A stretch of DNA of 64,000 nucleotides from Pseudomonadales bacterium (lineage in GTDB: Bacteria > Pseudomonadota > Gammaproteobacteria > Pseudomonadales > Azotimanducaceae), in NCBI GenBank assembly GCA_028285415.1, contig JANQPF010000010.1, positions 62,001-126,000 of the forward strand. The letters run 5' to 3'. How positions within the stretch are numbered: the stretch's first letter is position 1; each line of letters begins with the position of its first letter. A program made the translations under genes and the position numbers. Below, in pieces: positions 43,163 through 52,199 of the stretch. The notes beneath the pieces are model-generated. The model was not told the origin of the DNA and did not search any database. It worked only from the letters and a program-made list of their open reading frames with translations.

Positions 43163-43630
43163 TCAGGCGGGTGTCTCGGCGAGCGCGTACGGTGCAGCCT
43201 CTTCCACCTGGCAATAAAGGCTCTTGAAGAGCCACTCGCCGTCGACCCGTGCGTAGGCTTCCCTGTACCAGCCGATGATGCGCGAGTAGTGCAACGAGCC
43301 GTCTGGATAGATTCCGGTATAGAGCATGATGAGGCGCCACTCGCCCGTTGCCGTATCGCCGTTCACCTCGATGATGGGGTTGATGGCGTTGTGCGCGGAG
43401 TTCCTGATCGTTCCGCTGGTGCCTACCGCACCCAGCATCTCCTTGATGGCTTCGCGCCCTTCCGCTTTGCCCATGGTGCTCGCTTCCCAGGTGGCATCTT
43501 CGGCGAACAGCGGGCCCAGGCGTTCCGGGTTGTGGTCGTCGTCGCAGGCCTGGCAGTAGCGTGCTTTCAGTTTTTTGATGGCCTCGACGTCTTCGAGGAT
43601 CCTGAGCCTTGCGGCAATATCATCGCTCAT
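43163..43630 (-). CDS. SnoaL-like protein (first gene of the carotenoid-oxygenase operon)
   Basis: 155-residue NTF2-fold protein. It starts SDDIAARLRILEDVEAIKKLKARYCQACDDDHNPERLGPLFAEDATWEA, the standard SnoaL_4 N-terminus; the pocket segment GTIRNSAHNAINPIIEVNGDTATG follows. The ATG at 43630 is chosen by family comparison; an in-frame GTG at 43663 is the other candidate. Divergent from the LLM gene at 43728, leaving about 100 nt for both promoters. Confidence 0.75.
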   Translation of the reverse strand: MSDDIAARLRILEDVEAIKKLKARYCQACDDDHNPERLGPLFAEDATWEASTMGKAEGREAIKEMLGAVGTSGTIRNSAHNAINPIIEVNGDTATGEWRLIMLYTGIYPDGSLHYSRIIGWYREAYARVDGEWLFKSLYCQVEEAAPYALAETPA

Positions 43631-43727
43631 GGCGGCGGAGCTTAGCAAAAAACCGCTGGCCACGGTCTTCCGTTGATTCGAGCGCGGGGAGAGCGTTAAC
43701 CTCCGTGCTCAATTTGCGGGAGAGTGG

Positions 43728-44738
43728 ATGGTGACACGGGAAATCAACTTCGGCCTCTGGTACGACTTTCGTAATCCCCAGGGTGACAACTTCGAATCGC
43801 TGTACGCGGCATCGCTCGAGCAGATCGCCTGGGCGGAGGGGCTTGGCTTCGATTCGGTGTGGCTCACCGAGCATCATTTTGTCGAAGACGGCTACACCCC
43901 GTCGCCGCTGGTGCTCGCCGCTGCCATTGGTCAGCGTACGAGCCGTATGCGGATCGGCACGAACCTGATGCTGCTGCCGCTGGCCGATCCGGTACGCCTT
44001 GCCGAAGACGCTGCGGCCGTGTCGCTCCTGACCGGCGGGCGCTTCGATCTCGGCGTTGGACTGGGTTACCGGCAGCTCGAGTTCGACTACTTCGGACGCA
44101 ATCTCAAAAACCGTCCGAGCTTGATGGAGGAGGGAGTTGCCATCCTGCGTCAGGCCTGGTCGGGCGAGCCGATAGAGCACCAGGGCAAACGCTTCAACCT
44201 ATCCGGGCTGGGCGTGGCGCCGGCGCCGGTGCATGCGCCGCGGATTCTCATGGGGGGCATGGCGGAACCGGCGATCGAACGCGCGGCGCGGATTGGTGAC
44301 GGCTTCCTCTCCACGGGCGGCATTGGCCATGACGTCTACGTCGACGCTCTGGCAAAGGTCGGCAAACCCCGGGAGGAAGGCGCAATCTTTGCGGGTCACT
44401 GGGGGATCATCGCAGACGATCCTGAGCGCGAAGCGGCGAACGTCGGAGAGTACGCGCTCTACCAGACCAACCAGTACGTTTCCTGGGGCGCGTTTGGTCC
44501 GCCGGACGAAGTGCCGCTCTTTCCAGACGCGGAGTCGGCGCTGCGCGACGGGCTCTACGAGCTTCACGATGGTCCGGGCGCCGTGGCAGCGTTGACTGAC
44601 ATGTTGACTGCCTACCCCGAAATCAAAGACGTACACTTCTGGGCGCAGTTCCCCGGCGAGTCCATTGAAAGCGGCAGTAAGCGTATGGCCTACATCGCTG
44701 AAAACGTGCTGCCGGCCGTGCGTAGCAACCTGAGCTGA
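43728..44738 (+). CDS. LLM-class flavin-dependent monooxygenase
   Basis: 336-residue luciferase-like protein. The bacterial luciferase alpha-type motifs FDSVWLTEHHFVEDGYTPSPLVLAAAIGQRT, LMLLPLADPVRLAEDAAAVSLLTGGRFDLGVGLGYRQLEF and PRILMGGMAEPAIERAARIGDG are all present. FMN or F420 binding is expected; the oxygenation substrate is not known. A GGGAG ribosome site lies 5 nt before the ATG. It shares an intergenic region with the divergent SnoaL operon and is followed by a tandem repeat and another SnoaL-like gene. Confidence 0.88.
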   Translation: MVTREINFGLWYDFRNPQGDNFESLYAASLEQIAWAEGLGFDSVWLTEHHFVEDGYTPSPLVLAAAIGQRTSRMRIGTNLMLLPLADPVRLAEDAAAVSLLTGGRFDLGVGLGYRQLEFDYFGRNLKNRPSLMEEGVAILRQAWSGEPIEHQGKRFNLSGLGVAPAPVHAPRILMGGMAEPAIERAARIGDGFLSTGGIGHDVYVDALAKVGKPREEGAIFAGHWGIIADDPEREAANVGEYALYQTNQYVSWGAFGPPDEVPLFPDAESALRDGLYELHDGPGAVAALTDMLTAYPEIKDVHFWAQFPGESIESGSKRMAYIAENVLPAVRSNLS

Positions 44739-44790
44739 GCTGAGCCGAGCCGAGAAGAGAAGAGAAGAGAAGAGAAGAGAAGGGAGGAGA
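44731..44790 (+). repeat. Pentanucleotide tandem repeat in the leader of the SnoaL-like gene
   Basis: Twelve contiguous 5-mers: TGAGC three times, CGAGC, CGAGA, AGAGA five times, AGGGA, GGAGA. The first copies include the stop of the LLM gene (44736-44738), and the last ones supply the purine-rich ribosome site ending 4 nt before the ATG at 44795. The repeat is outside coding sequence, apart from its first eight bases, so slippage would change the spacing rather than the frame. Confidence 0.85.
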
Positions 44791-44794
44791 GGAT

Positions 44795-45202
44795 ATGTCT
44801 GCCAGAGAAGAAATTGCCGAGCTGCTGAGCCGCTCCGCGTTTGCCCTCGATCAGAAGGATCTTGCCACGTTGGAGGCGGGATTCCACGCGGACGCCACCT
44901 TCACGCTGGTCATCGACGGGGTGGATGAGCCGTCGGTGTTTGAGGGCCGTGAGGCCATCATGGGCCTGATGAAAGGTGCGCTCGATGCGCAGACAGACGT
45001 GCGTAAGCATGTCATAAGCAACGTCTGGCATGAGAGCGAAGGCGCGGATGAGGCTGTGGTTGTCTCCTACCTCACGCTGATGGCAACGGAGAACGGTGCA
45101 ACCGAGCTCATCACAACCGGCATCTACCGGGACCGGGTGGTTCTGGCCGATGCAGGCTGGCTGGTGGCCGACCGGCACCTGACGCTCGATCGCCCGTATT
45201 AG
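44795..45202 (+). CDS. SnoaL-like protein with repeat leader
   Basis: 135-residue NTF2-fold protein: EEIAELLSRSAFALDQKDLATLEAGFHADATFTL, then EGREAIMGLMKGALDAQTDVRKHVISNV and the final strands ending LVADRHLTLDRPY. This is the fourth SnoaL-like gene of the cluster, on the plus strand after the LLM enzyme. Expression may depend on the pentanucleotide repeat that forms its ribosome-binding region. The ligand is unknown. Confidence 0.8.
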   Translation: MSAREEIAELLSRSAFALDQKDLATLEAGFHADATFTLVIDGVDEPSVFEGREAIMGLMKGALDAQTDVRKHVISNVWHESEGADEAVVVSYLTLMATENGATELITTGIYRDRVVLADAGWLVADRHLTLDRPY

Positions 45203-45214
45203 CCCCGAATACGG

Positions 45215-46276
45215 CTAGACGCTCAAGATCGCCGCCTGGGCCGGATTGACGCGATCCGCCAGTAGGTCGAGGTAGTACTTCTCGACGTCTCCCGTCCCGT
45301 GCAGGGCAGCAATCTCTATCCAGTCGCCGGCCTTGTCGACAAATCCGGCCCACGCCTCGCCGAAGCGTCTCTGCAGCTCCGCCGGACCGAGCTCCTTGCT
45401 GCGGGCTTCGATGTGCGCTGGAGCAAAGAAGAGCTCAGGCTTCGGACCGGCCATGTCTGCAGCACCCGCCCGCGCATCCCAGTGGGTTGCACCGACGAGG
45501 CAGGAGTATTTCAGCTGATCAGCAAGGTGATTGTGCACCGCCGCCAACGCTGCACCGTTGCCGGCCATGTCGATGATCATGCTGGCTCGGCTGGCGTCGA
45601 GGTTTGTAACGTCGTCGTAGGTCACCACCTCGTGGTAGCAGCCGAGCGACTCCACGAAGGCGACGTTCTTGGATGAAGTCAGGCCCACGACGCGAACCTC
45701 GCCGGCGGCGTGCAGAAGATAGGCAAGTCCCAGCGACGTTTTGCTCGAGGCGCTGGTCAGAATGATGTCACCCGCGCCGAAGTTGTCGTTGTTTGCTGCA
45801 AAGTCGGCCAGCATGAAAGAAGTCATGTAGAGCGGGCGGTACACCATCTCCGCAGCATCAGCGCGTTCGTCTTCGGTGCCTGCCCGGCTGTACTGGTTGT
45901 AGACCTTTGCCAGCGCCTGGCGGTGCGGTGCGACATCCACCATACCTTGACTCGTGACCTCAGCCTGTATGGCAAGGTGGCTGCCGACGGGAAAGTAGCC
46001 GTAGAACCGCTCGCCAACGCCGACTTCCGGATGAGTTGAGTCGATCACGGTGCCGAAGCCCCACACCGGCACGCGTCCCCATCCCGCTTCGGTCGGGAAA
46101 AACTGCCAGTACTGCATGCTCTCGCCGGCCACGGCGTAGGTGATGTTGTTTGCGGTCAGTGCAAACTTGTCGATCCTGAGCACGACGTTGGTATCCGACC
46201 CGGCTGCGGGGACTTCGCTCTCCTGCCAGCGGACGTCCGCCAGATCGTTTTTGTTGACCAGGAGCTGCTGCTGCAT
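45215..46276 (-). CDS. DUF2855 family protein (MDR-like fold)
   Basis: 353-residue protein related to medium-chain dehydrogenases but without the zinc-binding motifs. The DUF2855 pattern is clear: FALTANNITYAVAGESMQYWQFFP, GRVPVWGFGTVIDSTHPEVGVGERFYGYFP, and the Rossmann-like segment ILTSASSKTSLGLAYLL. Members are thought to be NAD(P)-linked oxidoreductases, but none is firmly characterised to my knowledge. The ATG at 46276 is chosen over an in-frame GTG at 46312 by family length. It is convergent with the SnoaL-like gene and divergent from the amidohydrolase. Confidence 0.8.
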   Translation of the reverse strand: MQQQLLVNKNDLADVRWQESEVPAAGSDTNVVLRIDKFALTANNITYAVAGESMQYWQFFPTEAGWGRVPVWGFGTVIDSTHPEVGVGERFYGYFPVGSHLAIQAEVTSQGMVDVAPHRQALAKVYNQYSRAGTEDERADAAEMVYRPLYMTSFMLADFAANNDNFGAGDIILTSASSKTSLGLAYLLHAAGEVRVVGLTSSKNVAFVESLGCYHEVVTYDDVTNLDASRASMIIDMAGNGAALAAVHNHLADQLKYSCLVGATHWDARAGAADMAGPKPELFFAPAHIEARSKELGPAELQRRFGEAWAGFVDKAGDWIEIAALHGTGDVEKYYLDLLADRVNPAQAAILSV

Positions 46277-46347
46277 GTTGTTCTCTGCGTATGCGGTGGA
46301 AGAGCCCGGCACTATACGTGTCTGACCCGCGTTAGACCACGGCCGGG

Positions 46348-46371
46348 AAAACCGGCAGAATCGACGGTTTT
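46348..46371. promoter_or_regulatory. Inverted repeat in the divergent DUF2855/amidohydrolase control region
   Basis: AAAACCG (46348-46354) and CGGTTTT (46365-46371) are perfect 7-bp arms with a 10-nt spacer. The 24-bp size and the position between two divergent genes fit a regulator-binding site. It overlaps a short hairpin, GCCGG-gaaaa-CCGGC. Confidence 0.35.
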
Positions 46372-46408
46372 ATGCGCAGTGATATTCAAGGGGAAACAGG
46401 GGAAGACT

Positions 46409-48154
46409 ATGTATGACTACCTGATCAAGAACGCACGGATCGTCGACGGCACGGGAGCCGCACCCGTCGAGGGTGACGTCGCCATCGCCGACGGCGTCAT
46501 CGCGGCCGTGGGTGAAACTGACGGCGGCGCGAAAGAAACCATCAACGCCGACGGTGCTTATCTGACGCCGGGCTGGGTTGACGTGCATACGCACTACGAT
46601 GGTCAGGTGAGCTGGGACGATACGATGGATCCGTCCTTCTCCCACGGCGTCACCAGCGTTGTCATGGGTAACTGCGGAGTTGGCTTTGCGCCCTGTCCGC
46701 CGGGTGGCGAGCAGCGCATGATCGAGCTCATGGAAGGTGTAGAGGACATTCCGGGCACCGCACTCTACGAGGGCATCGAGTGGGGTAAGTGGGAGTCGTT
46801 TCCCGAGTACATCGACTATCTGGGTACCCGCGAGTACACCATGGACGTTGGTACGCAGATACCGCACTCCGCACTCAGAAACTATGTCATGGGTGAGCGG
46901 GCGTTGACCCATGAAGACGCTACCGCTGACGATCTGGCGACGATGTGTCAGCTCGTCAGGGAAGGTCTGCAGGCTGGCGCGCTCGGCTTTTCCACCAGCC
47001 GCACGATTGGACATCGGGCAGTTACCGGTGAGCCCATACCCGGGACTTTTGCCGAGAAGGCAGAGCTCATGGCGATCGCCGAAGCGATGCGTGACGTCGG
47101 CAGAGGCGTGTTCCAGGCCGTGCCTGCTGGCGTGGTCGGCGACATTGCCGGGCCTGAAAAGTGGACCACCGAGCAGGAGGTGGAGCTTTTCAGTGAAATC
47201 GCCCGGGCCAGCGGCCGTCAGTGCACGTTCACGCTGGCGCAAAACGGCAATCGCCCTGACCAGTGGAAGAATTGCCTCGACATTGTGGAACGTGCCAACG
47301 CGGAGGGTGTGCACATCACGCCGCAGATTGCCACACGACCCATTGGATTCGTGACAAGCCTCGACGCGTACCACATGTTCCAGCGCCGCGAGACTTACCT
47401 CAAGCTGGCCGACCTGCCGCTTGCCGAACGCGTGCGAGAAATGCAGAAGCCTGAAGTAAAAGCGGCGATTCTCGCCGACAAGGACGTCGCCCCCGATCAG
47501 CCGGGTACCATGGCCAATATCTACGGTCTCCTGGCCATGGCGGCACCGGCCATGTTCCCGATCACGATGCCCATTGACTACGAACCGGATGCCAGCGGCA
47601 ACATCGGTGCCCTCGCTGCGGCAAAAGGTGAAGAAGTGCCTTCGTTCATGTACGACTTCCTGCTCGATAACGGCGGTCAGAACTTTGCCATCCTGCTTGG
47701 CGCCAATTTCGTCGACGGTACCTTCTCGGTGATGGAAGACATGATTACGCATCCGAACACGACCATCGGTCTGTCCGACGCGGGCGCGCACGTCAACCTG
47801 ATCTTCGACGCGGTGGGTCCAACGTACCAGCTGACTCACTGGGTGCGTGATCGCAGCCGCGGCAGACGTCTGCCGATTGAGCTCCTCGTTCACAAACAGA
47901 CGCTGTCCAACGCGGACCTCTTTGGCATGCACGACCGTGGCAGCATTACAGTTGGCAAACGTGCGGACATCAACGTCTTTGATCTCGAGCGTCTGAGCCT
48001 TGGCAAGCTTGCGGTGCATGCTGATCTGCCTGCGGGCGGGAAGCGCATTCTGCAGGGCGCGTCGGGTTACCTCGCAACGTTCGTTGCCGGTGTGAAAACG
48101 CGTGAAAACGACCAGGATACGGGTGCACGCCCGGGACGAGTGATACGAGTCTGA
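46409..48154 (+). CDS. Amidohydrolase, D-aminoacylase/N-acyl-D-amino-acid deacylase family
   Basis: 581-residue TIM-barrel amidohydrolase. The metal motif HxH is intact in [12 protein letters not shown]. The cysteine of D-aminoacylases is present in [11 protein letters not shown], and the late catalytic aspartate in LSDAGAHVN. The central SHxR/HxK histidine elements of classical D-aminoacylases are not seen, so substrate and metal use may differ. The ATG at 46409 is preferred over 46379 because GGGGAA precedes it. The GPH-type symporter gene starts 23 nt downstream and probably imports the substrate. No signal peptide: cytoplasmic. Confidence 0.85.
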   Translation: MYDYLIKNARIVDGTGAAPVEGDVAIADGVIAAVGETDGGAKETINADGAYLTPGWVDVHTHYDGQVSWDDTMDPSFSHGVTSVVMGNCGVGFAPCPPGGEQRMIELMEGVEDIPGTALYEGIEWGKWESFPEYIDYLGTREYTMDVGTQIPHSALRNYVMGERALTHEDATADDLATMCQLVREGLQAGALGFSTSRTIGHRAVTGEPIPGTFAEKAELMAIAEAMRDVGRGVFQAVPAGVVGDIAGPEKWTTEQEVELFSEIARASGRQCTFTLAQNGNRPDQWKNCLDIVERANAEGVHITPQIATRPIGFVTSLDAYHMFQRRETYLKLADLPLAERVREMQKPEVKAAILADKDVAPDQPGTMANIYGLLAMAAPAMFPITMPIDYEPDASGNIGALAAAKGEEVPSFMYDFLLDNGGQNFAILLGANFVDGTFSVMEDMITHPNTTIGLSDAGAHVNLIFDAVGPTYQLTHWVRDRSRGRRLPIELLVHKQTLSNADLFGMHDRGSITVGKRADINVFDLERLSLGKLAVHADLPAGGKRILQGASGYLATFVAGVKTRENDQDTGARPGRVIRV

Positions 48155-48177
48155 TCGGTCTCCAGGGGGGAGAGGGG

Positions 48178-49626
48178 ATGCGTATTGGATTTGGTTCCAA
48201 GCTCGCCTATGGGGTGGGCAGTATGCCGTATGCGGCCAAAGATGCCGCGTTCGGCACCTTTGTACTTTTTTACTACACCCAGGTACTGGAGCTGTCGGGT
48301 TCTCTGACCGGGCTTGCGATCTTCCTCTCCGTGCTCTGGGACGCGGTTTCCGATCCGCTGGTCGGGTCATGGTCCGATCGGTTGCGCTCGCGGTGGGGCC
48401 GGCGCCATCCTGCCATGATTCTCGGCCTTCTGCCGCTGGCCTTGTCGTTTGTGCTCTTGTTTGCGCCGCCGGAAACAGTGCGGGGTACGCAGGTGCCGCT
48501 ATTCGGCTGGCTGCTGGTGTGTGTGCTCATGATGCGCACGTTCCTGACGGTGTTTTACATCCCGCAGAACGCCATGGGGGCGGAGCTTACCGACGACTAC
48601 CACGAACGCTCGTCCATCGTAAATTTCCGCACAAACCTCGGCTGGATGGGTGGCGTCATCCTTCCTGCGATCTGCCTTGCGCTGCTGTTCGGCGAGGTAG
48701 GCGGCGTCGATGGACGGATGATCGATGCCAACTATTTCACGTACGGCTGGGCATCGTTTGGCGTGGTCATGGTTGCAGGAGCCATTTGCATCGCCGGTTC
48801 CTGGCGCTTCATCCCACGCCTGAAACAGGTGGCCGAGCGCAGCGTCGAATCGCCCGGCTTCCTCGGCATGGTGCGCGATACCGTCGCGACGCTGCGCAAC
48901 CTGAACTTCCGCCGCATTTTCATCTTCGAAATAGCCGTTGGCGGCGTCTCGGGAATTCTCGGCGCACTGCAGATGATCACCTGGACTTACTTCTGGGAGC
49001 TATCGGTCACGCAGATATCGTTTCTGGCGGTGGCCTCGCTGACCGCGGTTGCCGTGACATTTCCGGGAATGCGCTTCTTGAGTCAACGGTGGGAAAAGCA
49101 GACGCTCTTGAAGTTTGCGGTCGCCGGTCTGGTCTTCAACTCCCTGTGGTTTGTGCCCGGGCGATTGCTCGACGTTCTGCCAGACAACGGCACCGTAATG
49201 CTCTATGCGCTCGTCTGGATACAGACGCTGTTCAACACCGGGCTGACGATTCTGCGCACGGTCAATCTGCATTCCATCATGGCGGACATAGCCGATGAGC
49301 ATGAGCTCGATACCGGCCGGCGCCAGGAAGGTGTGTTCTTTGCCGCTTCCACGTTTGCGCTCAAGTTTGTCATGGGCTTCGGCTACATGATCGGCGGCCC
49401 GCTGCTCGACATTGTCGGCCTCTCCGGCGGTGTCGCACCGGGAGAAGCCTCGGCGTCGGCGCTGTTCGGTATTGGTCTTGTAATTGGTCCTGCCGTAGTA
49501 CTGCTGCTCTTGATACCGTGGTGGATGGCCGCACGGATCGACGTCAGCCGGGAGAAGCTGGACGCGGTGCAGTCGTCTCTGCAAGACCAGGGACGCTTGG
49601 AGGGTGAAGGCGCTTCTGCCGGTTAG
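48178..49626 (+). CDS. GPH-family sugar:cation symporter (MFS)
   Basis: 482-residue permease of the glycoside-pentoside-hexuronide:cation family. The N-terminal block KLAYGVGSMPYAAKDAAFGTFVLFYYTQVLELSG, WDAVSDPLVGSWSDRLRSRWGRRHPAMI and the loop AMGAELTDDYHERSSIVNFR are signatures. About 12 membrane segments. It lies in one operon with the amidohydrolase, suggesting uptake of a glycosidic or acylated compound. Its stop overlaps that of the convergent PQQ gene by 4 nt (TTAG). Confidence 0.88.
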   Translation: MRIGFGSKLAYGVGSMPYAAKDAAFGTFVLFYYTQVLELSGSLTGLAIFLSVLWDAVSDPLVGSWSDRLRSRWGRRHPAMILGLLPLALSFVLLFAPPETVRGTQVPLFGWLLVCVLMMRTFLTVFYIPQNAMGAELTDDYHERSSIVNFRTNLGWMGGVILPAICLALLFGEVGGVDGRMIDANYFTYGWASFGVVMVAGAICIAGSWRFIPRLKQVAERSVESPGFLGMVRDTVATLRNLNFRRIFIFEIAVGGVSGILGALQMITWTYFWELSVTQISFLAVASLTAVAVTFPGMRFLSQRWEKQTLLKFAVAGLVFNSLWFVPGRLLDVLPDNGTVMLYALVWIQTLFNTGLTILRTVNLHSIMADIADEHELDTGRRQEGVFFAASTFALKFVMGFGYMIGGPLLDIVGLSGGVAPGEASASALFGIGLVIGPAVVLLLLIPWWMAARIDVSREKLDAVQSSLQDQGRLEGEGASAG

Positions 49627-51533
49627 TCGGCGGCCTCGGGCGTCGCCAGTACCAGCAGCAGATTGCCCGGCATGTGGTTGTAGATTCCATAACCTGAGCT
49701 CAACACCAGCTTCCCGTCGTGAGCGACGGGACCTGCCGCGCCGCCGAAGGATCCGCCGCGGGTGGTCTCGCCGCTATTGGCCTTGAATGCTTCGGTGCTG
49801 TCGAGGCGCCAGATGACCTCACCCGTCGCCCCGTCGTAGGCGCGCACAATCCCGTCCATCGCTCCGGCCACGATCACATCGCCCACGACGGTCGGCACCT
49901 GGGATATGCCGGGGTGACAGAAGTTGCGGCCGTTGCATTCATCCTCGTGTAACGTCGACCAGAGGATTTCCCCGGTGTTCACATCCAGTGCGTGCATGCC
50001 GGGTCGATCGGGGCGGTCATAGGTTCGACCATCCGCCATGTCGCTCACCGGCACGTAGACACGTCCGTGAGCCGCGGCGATGCCGAAGTGGATGCCGCCC
50101 TGGATGCCACCGCGCCCCACCTGTGTCTGCCAGACCACCGTGCCGTCGTCAGGATCGAGCGCGTGCACGAACCCTGATTTCTGACCTGCAATCAAGAGGT
50201 CTCCCTCAGCGGCAGGCGCCAGCAGGCTTGCGCCGCCAAAATCGTAGTCCGGACCGTCTTCGTCCGGACAGTTCTGCGGGGTGCTCGTACCGCACGCGAC
50301 GTTCCAGGCGTCGTTGGCCGTCGCCTGGAACACCCAGTTGACCTTGCCGGTATCCATATCGATGGCAAAAAGAGCATCGCTCGTTGTGGTTGCCGGGGAG
50401 GACATGTTCTCGCCCGTGCCGAAGTAGAGCTGGCGGCGTTCGAGATCCAGGCTCGGGGTGTTCCACACCACGGCCCCCGACGGGCCAATCACGTCCGTGC
50501 CGGCGCTGGTCTGCTTCTGCACTCGGGGTTCTTCCTCGATTGTATACGTTCGCCAGATTTCCTCACCGCTGCCCGCGTCGAGCGCCAGCACGGAGCCGCG
50601 AAAGGTGCAGCACGCGTACTCCGGATCGATTGCAAGGCTGACTTCCAGGGATGAGATCGGCACGTAGAGCGTCTTGTCTTGGAGAACCGGCGCCGCGGTG
50701 ATCGTGGCGTTCGGGTGATCGTCCGCGCGCATTCGCCAGTGCGGTGCACCGCTACGCGCGTCGAGACCGTACACGTTGCCGAGCACGTCGCCGAAGTAGA
50801 CGCTCGGCGCGGGATCCGCCTGTCCCCAGGGGCTCACGACAATTCCCGTGCGCACCTCGCCAGCCGCCTGGAAAGACCACACCTGACAGCCTGTGTCCTG
50901 GTCCAGCGCGTAGACGATGCCGTTGTGGGAGCCGACGAACATCAGTCCGCCGGCAAACGCGGGCTGGGAGCGCACGCGATTTGCTCCTGGAAAGCTCACC
51001 GCCCAGAGCGGTTCGAGTTTATTGAAGTCGTCCCGGTCCAGCCCGGCAGCTGCGCCGTCGATATAACGCTGATTCTCCGGCTGTACACCCCAGTTGCCGG
51101 CAACAGCCGGTATCAGAGCGTCGAAAGCGACGTCGTCGCCGCATGATGGTATGTCGGCAAGCTCCGCGCCCAGCGGCTGGCCGGAGAGGTATTCGGCCAC
51201 CTCAATCCGTTCCGCCGGACTCAAGACCGCCGCTTCGGCCTGCATGACACCGTCTGTCAGGGTCTTGAGAATTGCTTCAGGTGTCATCAGCCCGATCATG
51301 TCTTTGTGTGGCGCTTTTTTGACCGCGCCGCCGTGGCAGCTGGCGCAGGCGCGTTCGTAGTGTTGTTTTCCGGGGAGGCTCTCCCGGGCGCGCTGAGCGT
51401 CCTGGATGGCCTGGATGCTGTTGGGATCAACTTCTTCGGCGGCCGCGGTCTCGACGGCGACCTCCTCCTGGGGCTGCGGTTCGCCACAGCCCAGCAGCGC
51501 GCAACAACCCAGTGCAACGATAAACGTCCTCAT
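49623..51533 (-). CDS. PQQ/cytochrome c lipoprotein dehydrogenase, polyvinyl-alcohol-dehydrogenase-like
   Basis: 636-residue lipoprotein (lipobox ALLGC, Cys16). An N-terminal cytochrome c domain has the haem site CASCH (63-67). It is followed by a PQQ-type beta-propeller with repeated tryptophan-docking blades, including VYALDQDTGCQVWSF, VYGLDARSGAPHWRM, VLALDAGSGEEIWRT and VRAYDGATGEVIWRL. The order cytochrome then propeller is that of polyvinyl alcohol dehydrogenase, reversed from alcohol dehydrogenases of the QbdA type. It is predicted to oxidise an alcohol in the periplasm, passing electrons to cytochrome c. Lipid anchoring is uncommon. No PQQ-synthesis genes are in the window. Confidence 0.82.
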   Translation of the reverse strand: MRTFIVALGCCALLGCGEPQPQEEVAVETAAAEEVDPNSIQAIQDAQRARESLPGKQHYERACASCHGGAVKKAPHKDMIGLMTPEAILKTLTDGVMQAEAAVLSPAERIEVAEYLSGQPLGAELADIPSCGDDVAFDALIPAVAGNWGVQPENQRYIDGAAAGLDRDDFNKLEPLWAVSFPGANRVRSQPAFAGGLMFVGSHNGIVYALDQDTGCQVWSFQAAGEVRTGIVVSPWGQADPAPSVYFGDVLGNVYGLDARSGAPHWRMRADDHPNATITAAPVLQDKTLYVPISSLEVSLAIDPEYACCTFRGSVLALDAGSGEEIWRTYTIEEEPRVQKQTSAGTDVIGPSGAVVWNTPSLDLERRQLYFGTGENMSSPATTTSDALFAIDMDTGKVNWVFQATANDAWNVACGTSTPQNCPDEDGPDYDFGGASLLAPAAEGDLLIAGQKSGFVHALDPDDGTVVWQTQVGRGGIQGGIHFGIAAAHGRVYVPVSDMADGRTYDRPDRPGMHALDVNTGEILWSTLHEDECNGRNFCHPGISQVPTVVGDVIVAGAMDGIVRAYDGATGEVIWRLDSTEAFKANSGETTRGGSFGGAAGPVAHDGKLVLSSGYGIYNHMPGNLLLVLATPEAAD

Positions 51534-51600
51534 GTCTCTCCCATTGTGGTCAGCTCAACGTCGGGTATCCTAGCAACATATCTGGGCTGCGGGGGAGGGT

Positions 51601-51825
51601 ATGGACAGCAGCTGGCTTTATCTGGCACTCGGTGCCGGGTGCTTGTGGCACGGTCTGCAGATCGTGTGGGTCGCACCGAAACCATCACAATTCGTCAATG
51701 ACAAACCGGTGCTCGAGAAAGGCAGCGCGGCCGCGTTTCAACGTTTCTGGCTGGACCAGTATGCCTGGATCGGCATCAGTCTGGCGGCGCTCGGGCTTTT
51801 GCTTGTGGCAGGAGGTTTGTTATGA
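51601..51825 (+). CDS. Small membrane protein upstream of MAPEG gene
   Basis: 74 residues with two predicted membrane helices (WLYLALGAGCLWHGLQIVWV and YAWIGISLAALGLLLVAGGLL) and a charged loop (EKGSAAAFQRFW) between. GGGGAGGGT directly precedes the ATG. It overlaps the MAPEG gene by 4 nt, so the proteins are made together. Not recognised as a family. Confidence 0.65.
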   Translation: MDSSWLYLALGAGCLWHGLQIVWVAPKPSQFVNDKPVLEKGSAAAFQRFWLDQYAWIGISLAALGLLLVAGGLL

Positions 51826-52199
51826 GCATTCCGGTGACGCTGGTGTATGCCGGCTGCATGGCGCTCCTCAGCGTTCTGCTCGCAAACTATGTCCTCTACG
51901 CGAGGCTCCGCGGACCGGCGCTGCCCGAGTGGCAGGCCCCCGCAGCGGAGCGGGTGCAGGCCAATTTCGTCGAGAACGTACCCCTGGCGCTGGTGCTGCT
52001 GTATCTGGTTGAGGTGGCCGGCGCCGGAGCGGCATTCGTGCACATCTGCGGTGGCTCGTTGGTTGTGCTCAGAGTGCTGCACGCCTGGGGTCTCGCCCGC
52101 AACGAAGGCGCAAACTACCCGCGCCTCATCGGCGCGCAGGGCACTTTCGTTCTGCTGTCCGTGCTGGGTATGGCTGCGATCGTGCTGGGTCTGCAATGA
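51822..52199 (+). CDS. MAPEG family membrane protein
   Basis: 125-residue integral membrane protein of the MAPEG family (glutathione transferase/peroxidase-like). The conserved element RVQANFVENVPLALVLLYL in the second helix and RVLHAWGLARNEG are characteristic; four membrane helices are predicted. Glutathione use is expected from the Arg/Asn residues of the first motif. It is coupled by ATGA overlaps to both neighbours, with the DUF3604 gene following. Confidence 0.88.
   Translation: MSIPVTLVYAGCMALLSVLLANYVLYARLRGPALPEWQAPAAERVQANFVENVPLALVLLYLVEVAGAGAAFVHICGGSLVVLRVLHAWGLARNEGANYPRLIGAQGTFVLLSVLGMAAIVLGLQ

Noticed and set aside
46370-48370. 666-codon open frame on the minus strand
   Set aside because: Antisense to the amidohydrolase gene; Arg/His-rich translation without motifs, a by-product of high GC and codon bias. 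The same holds for long minus-strand frames at 53777-55381, 27766-29271 and 19640-20971.
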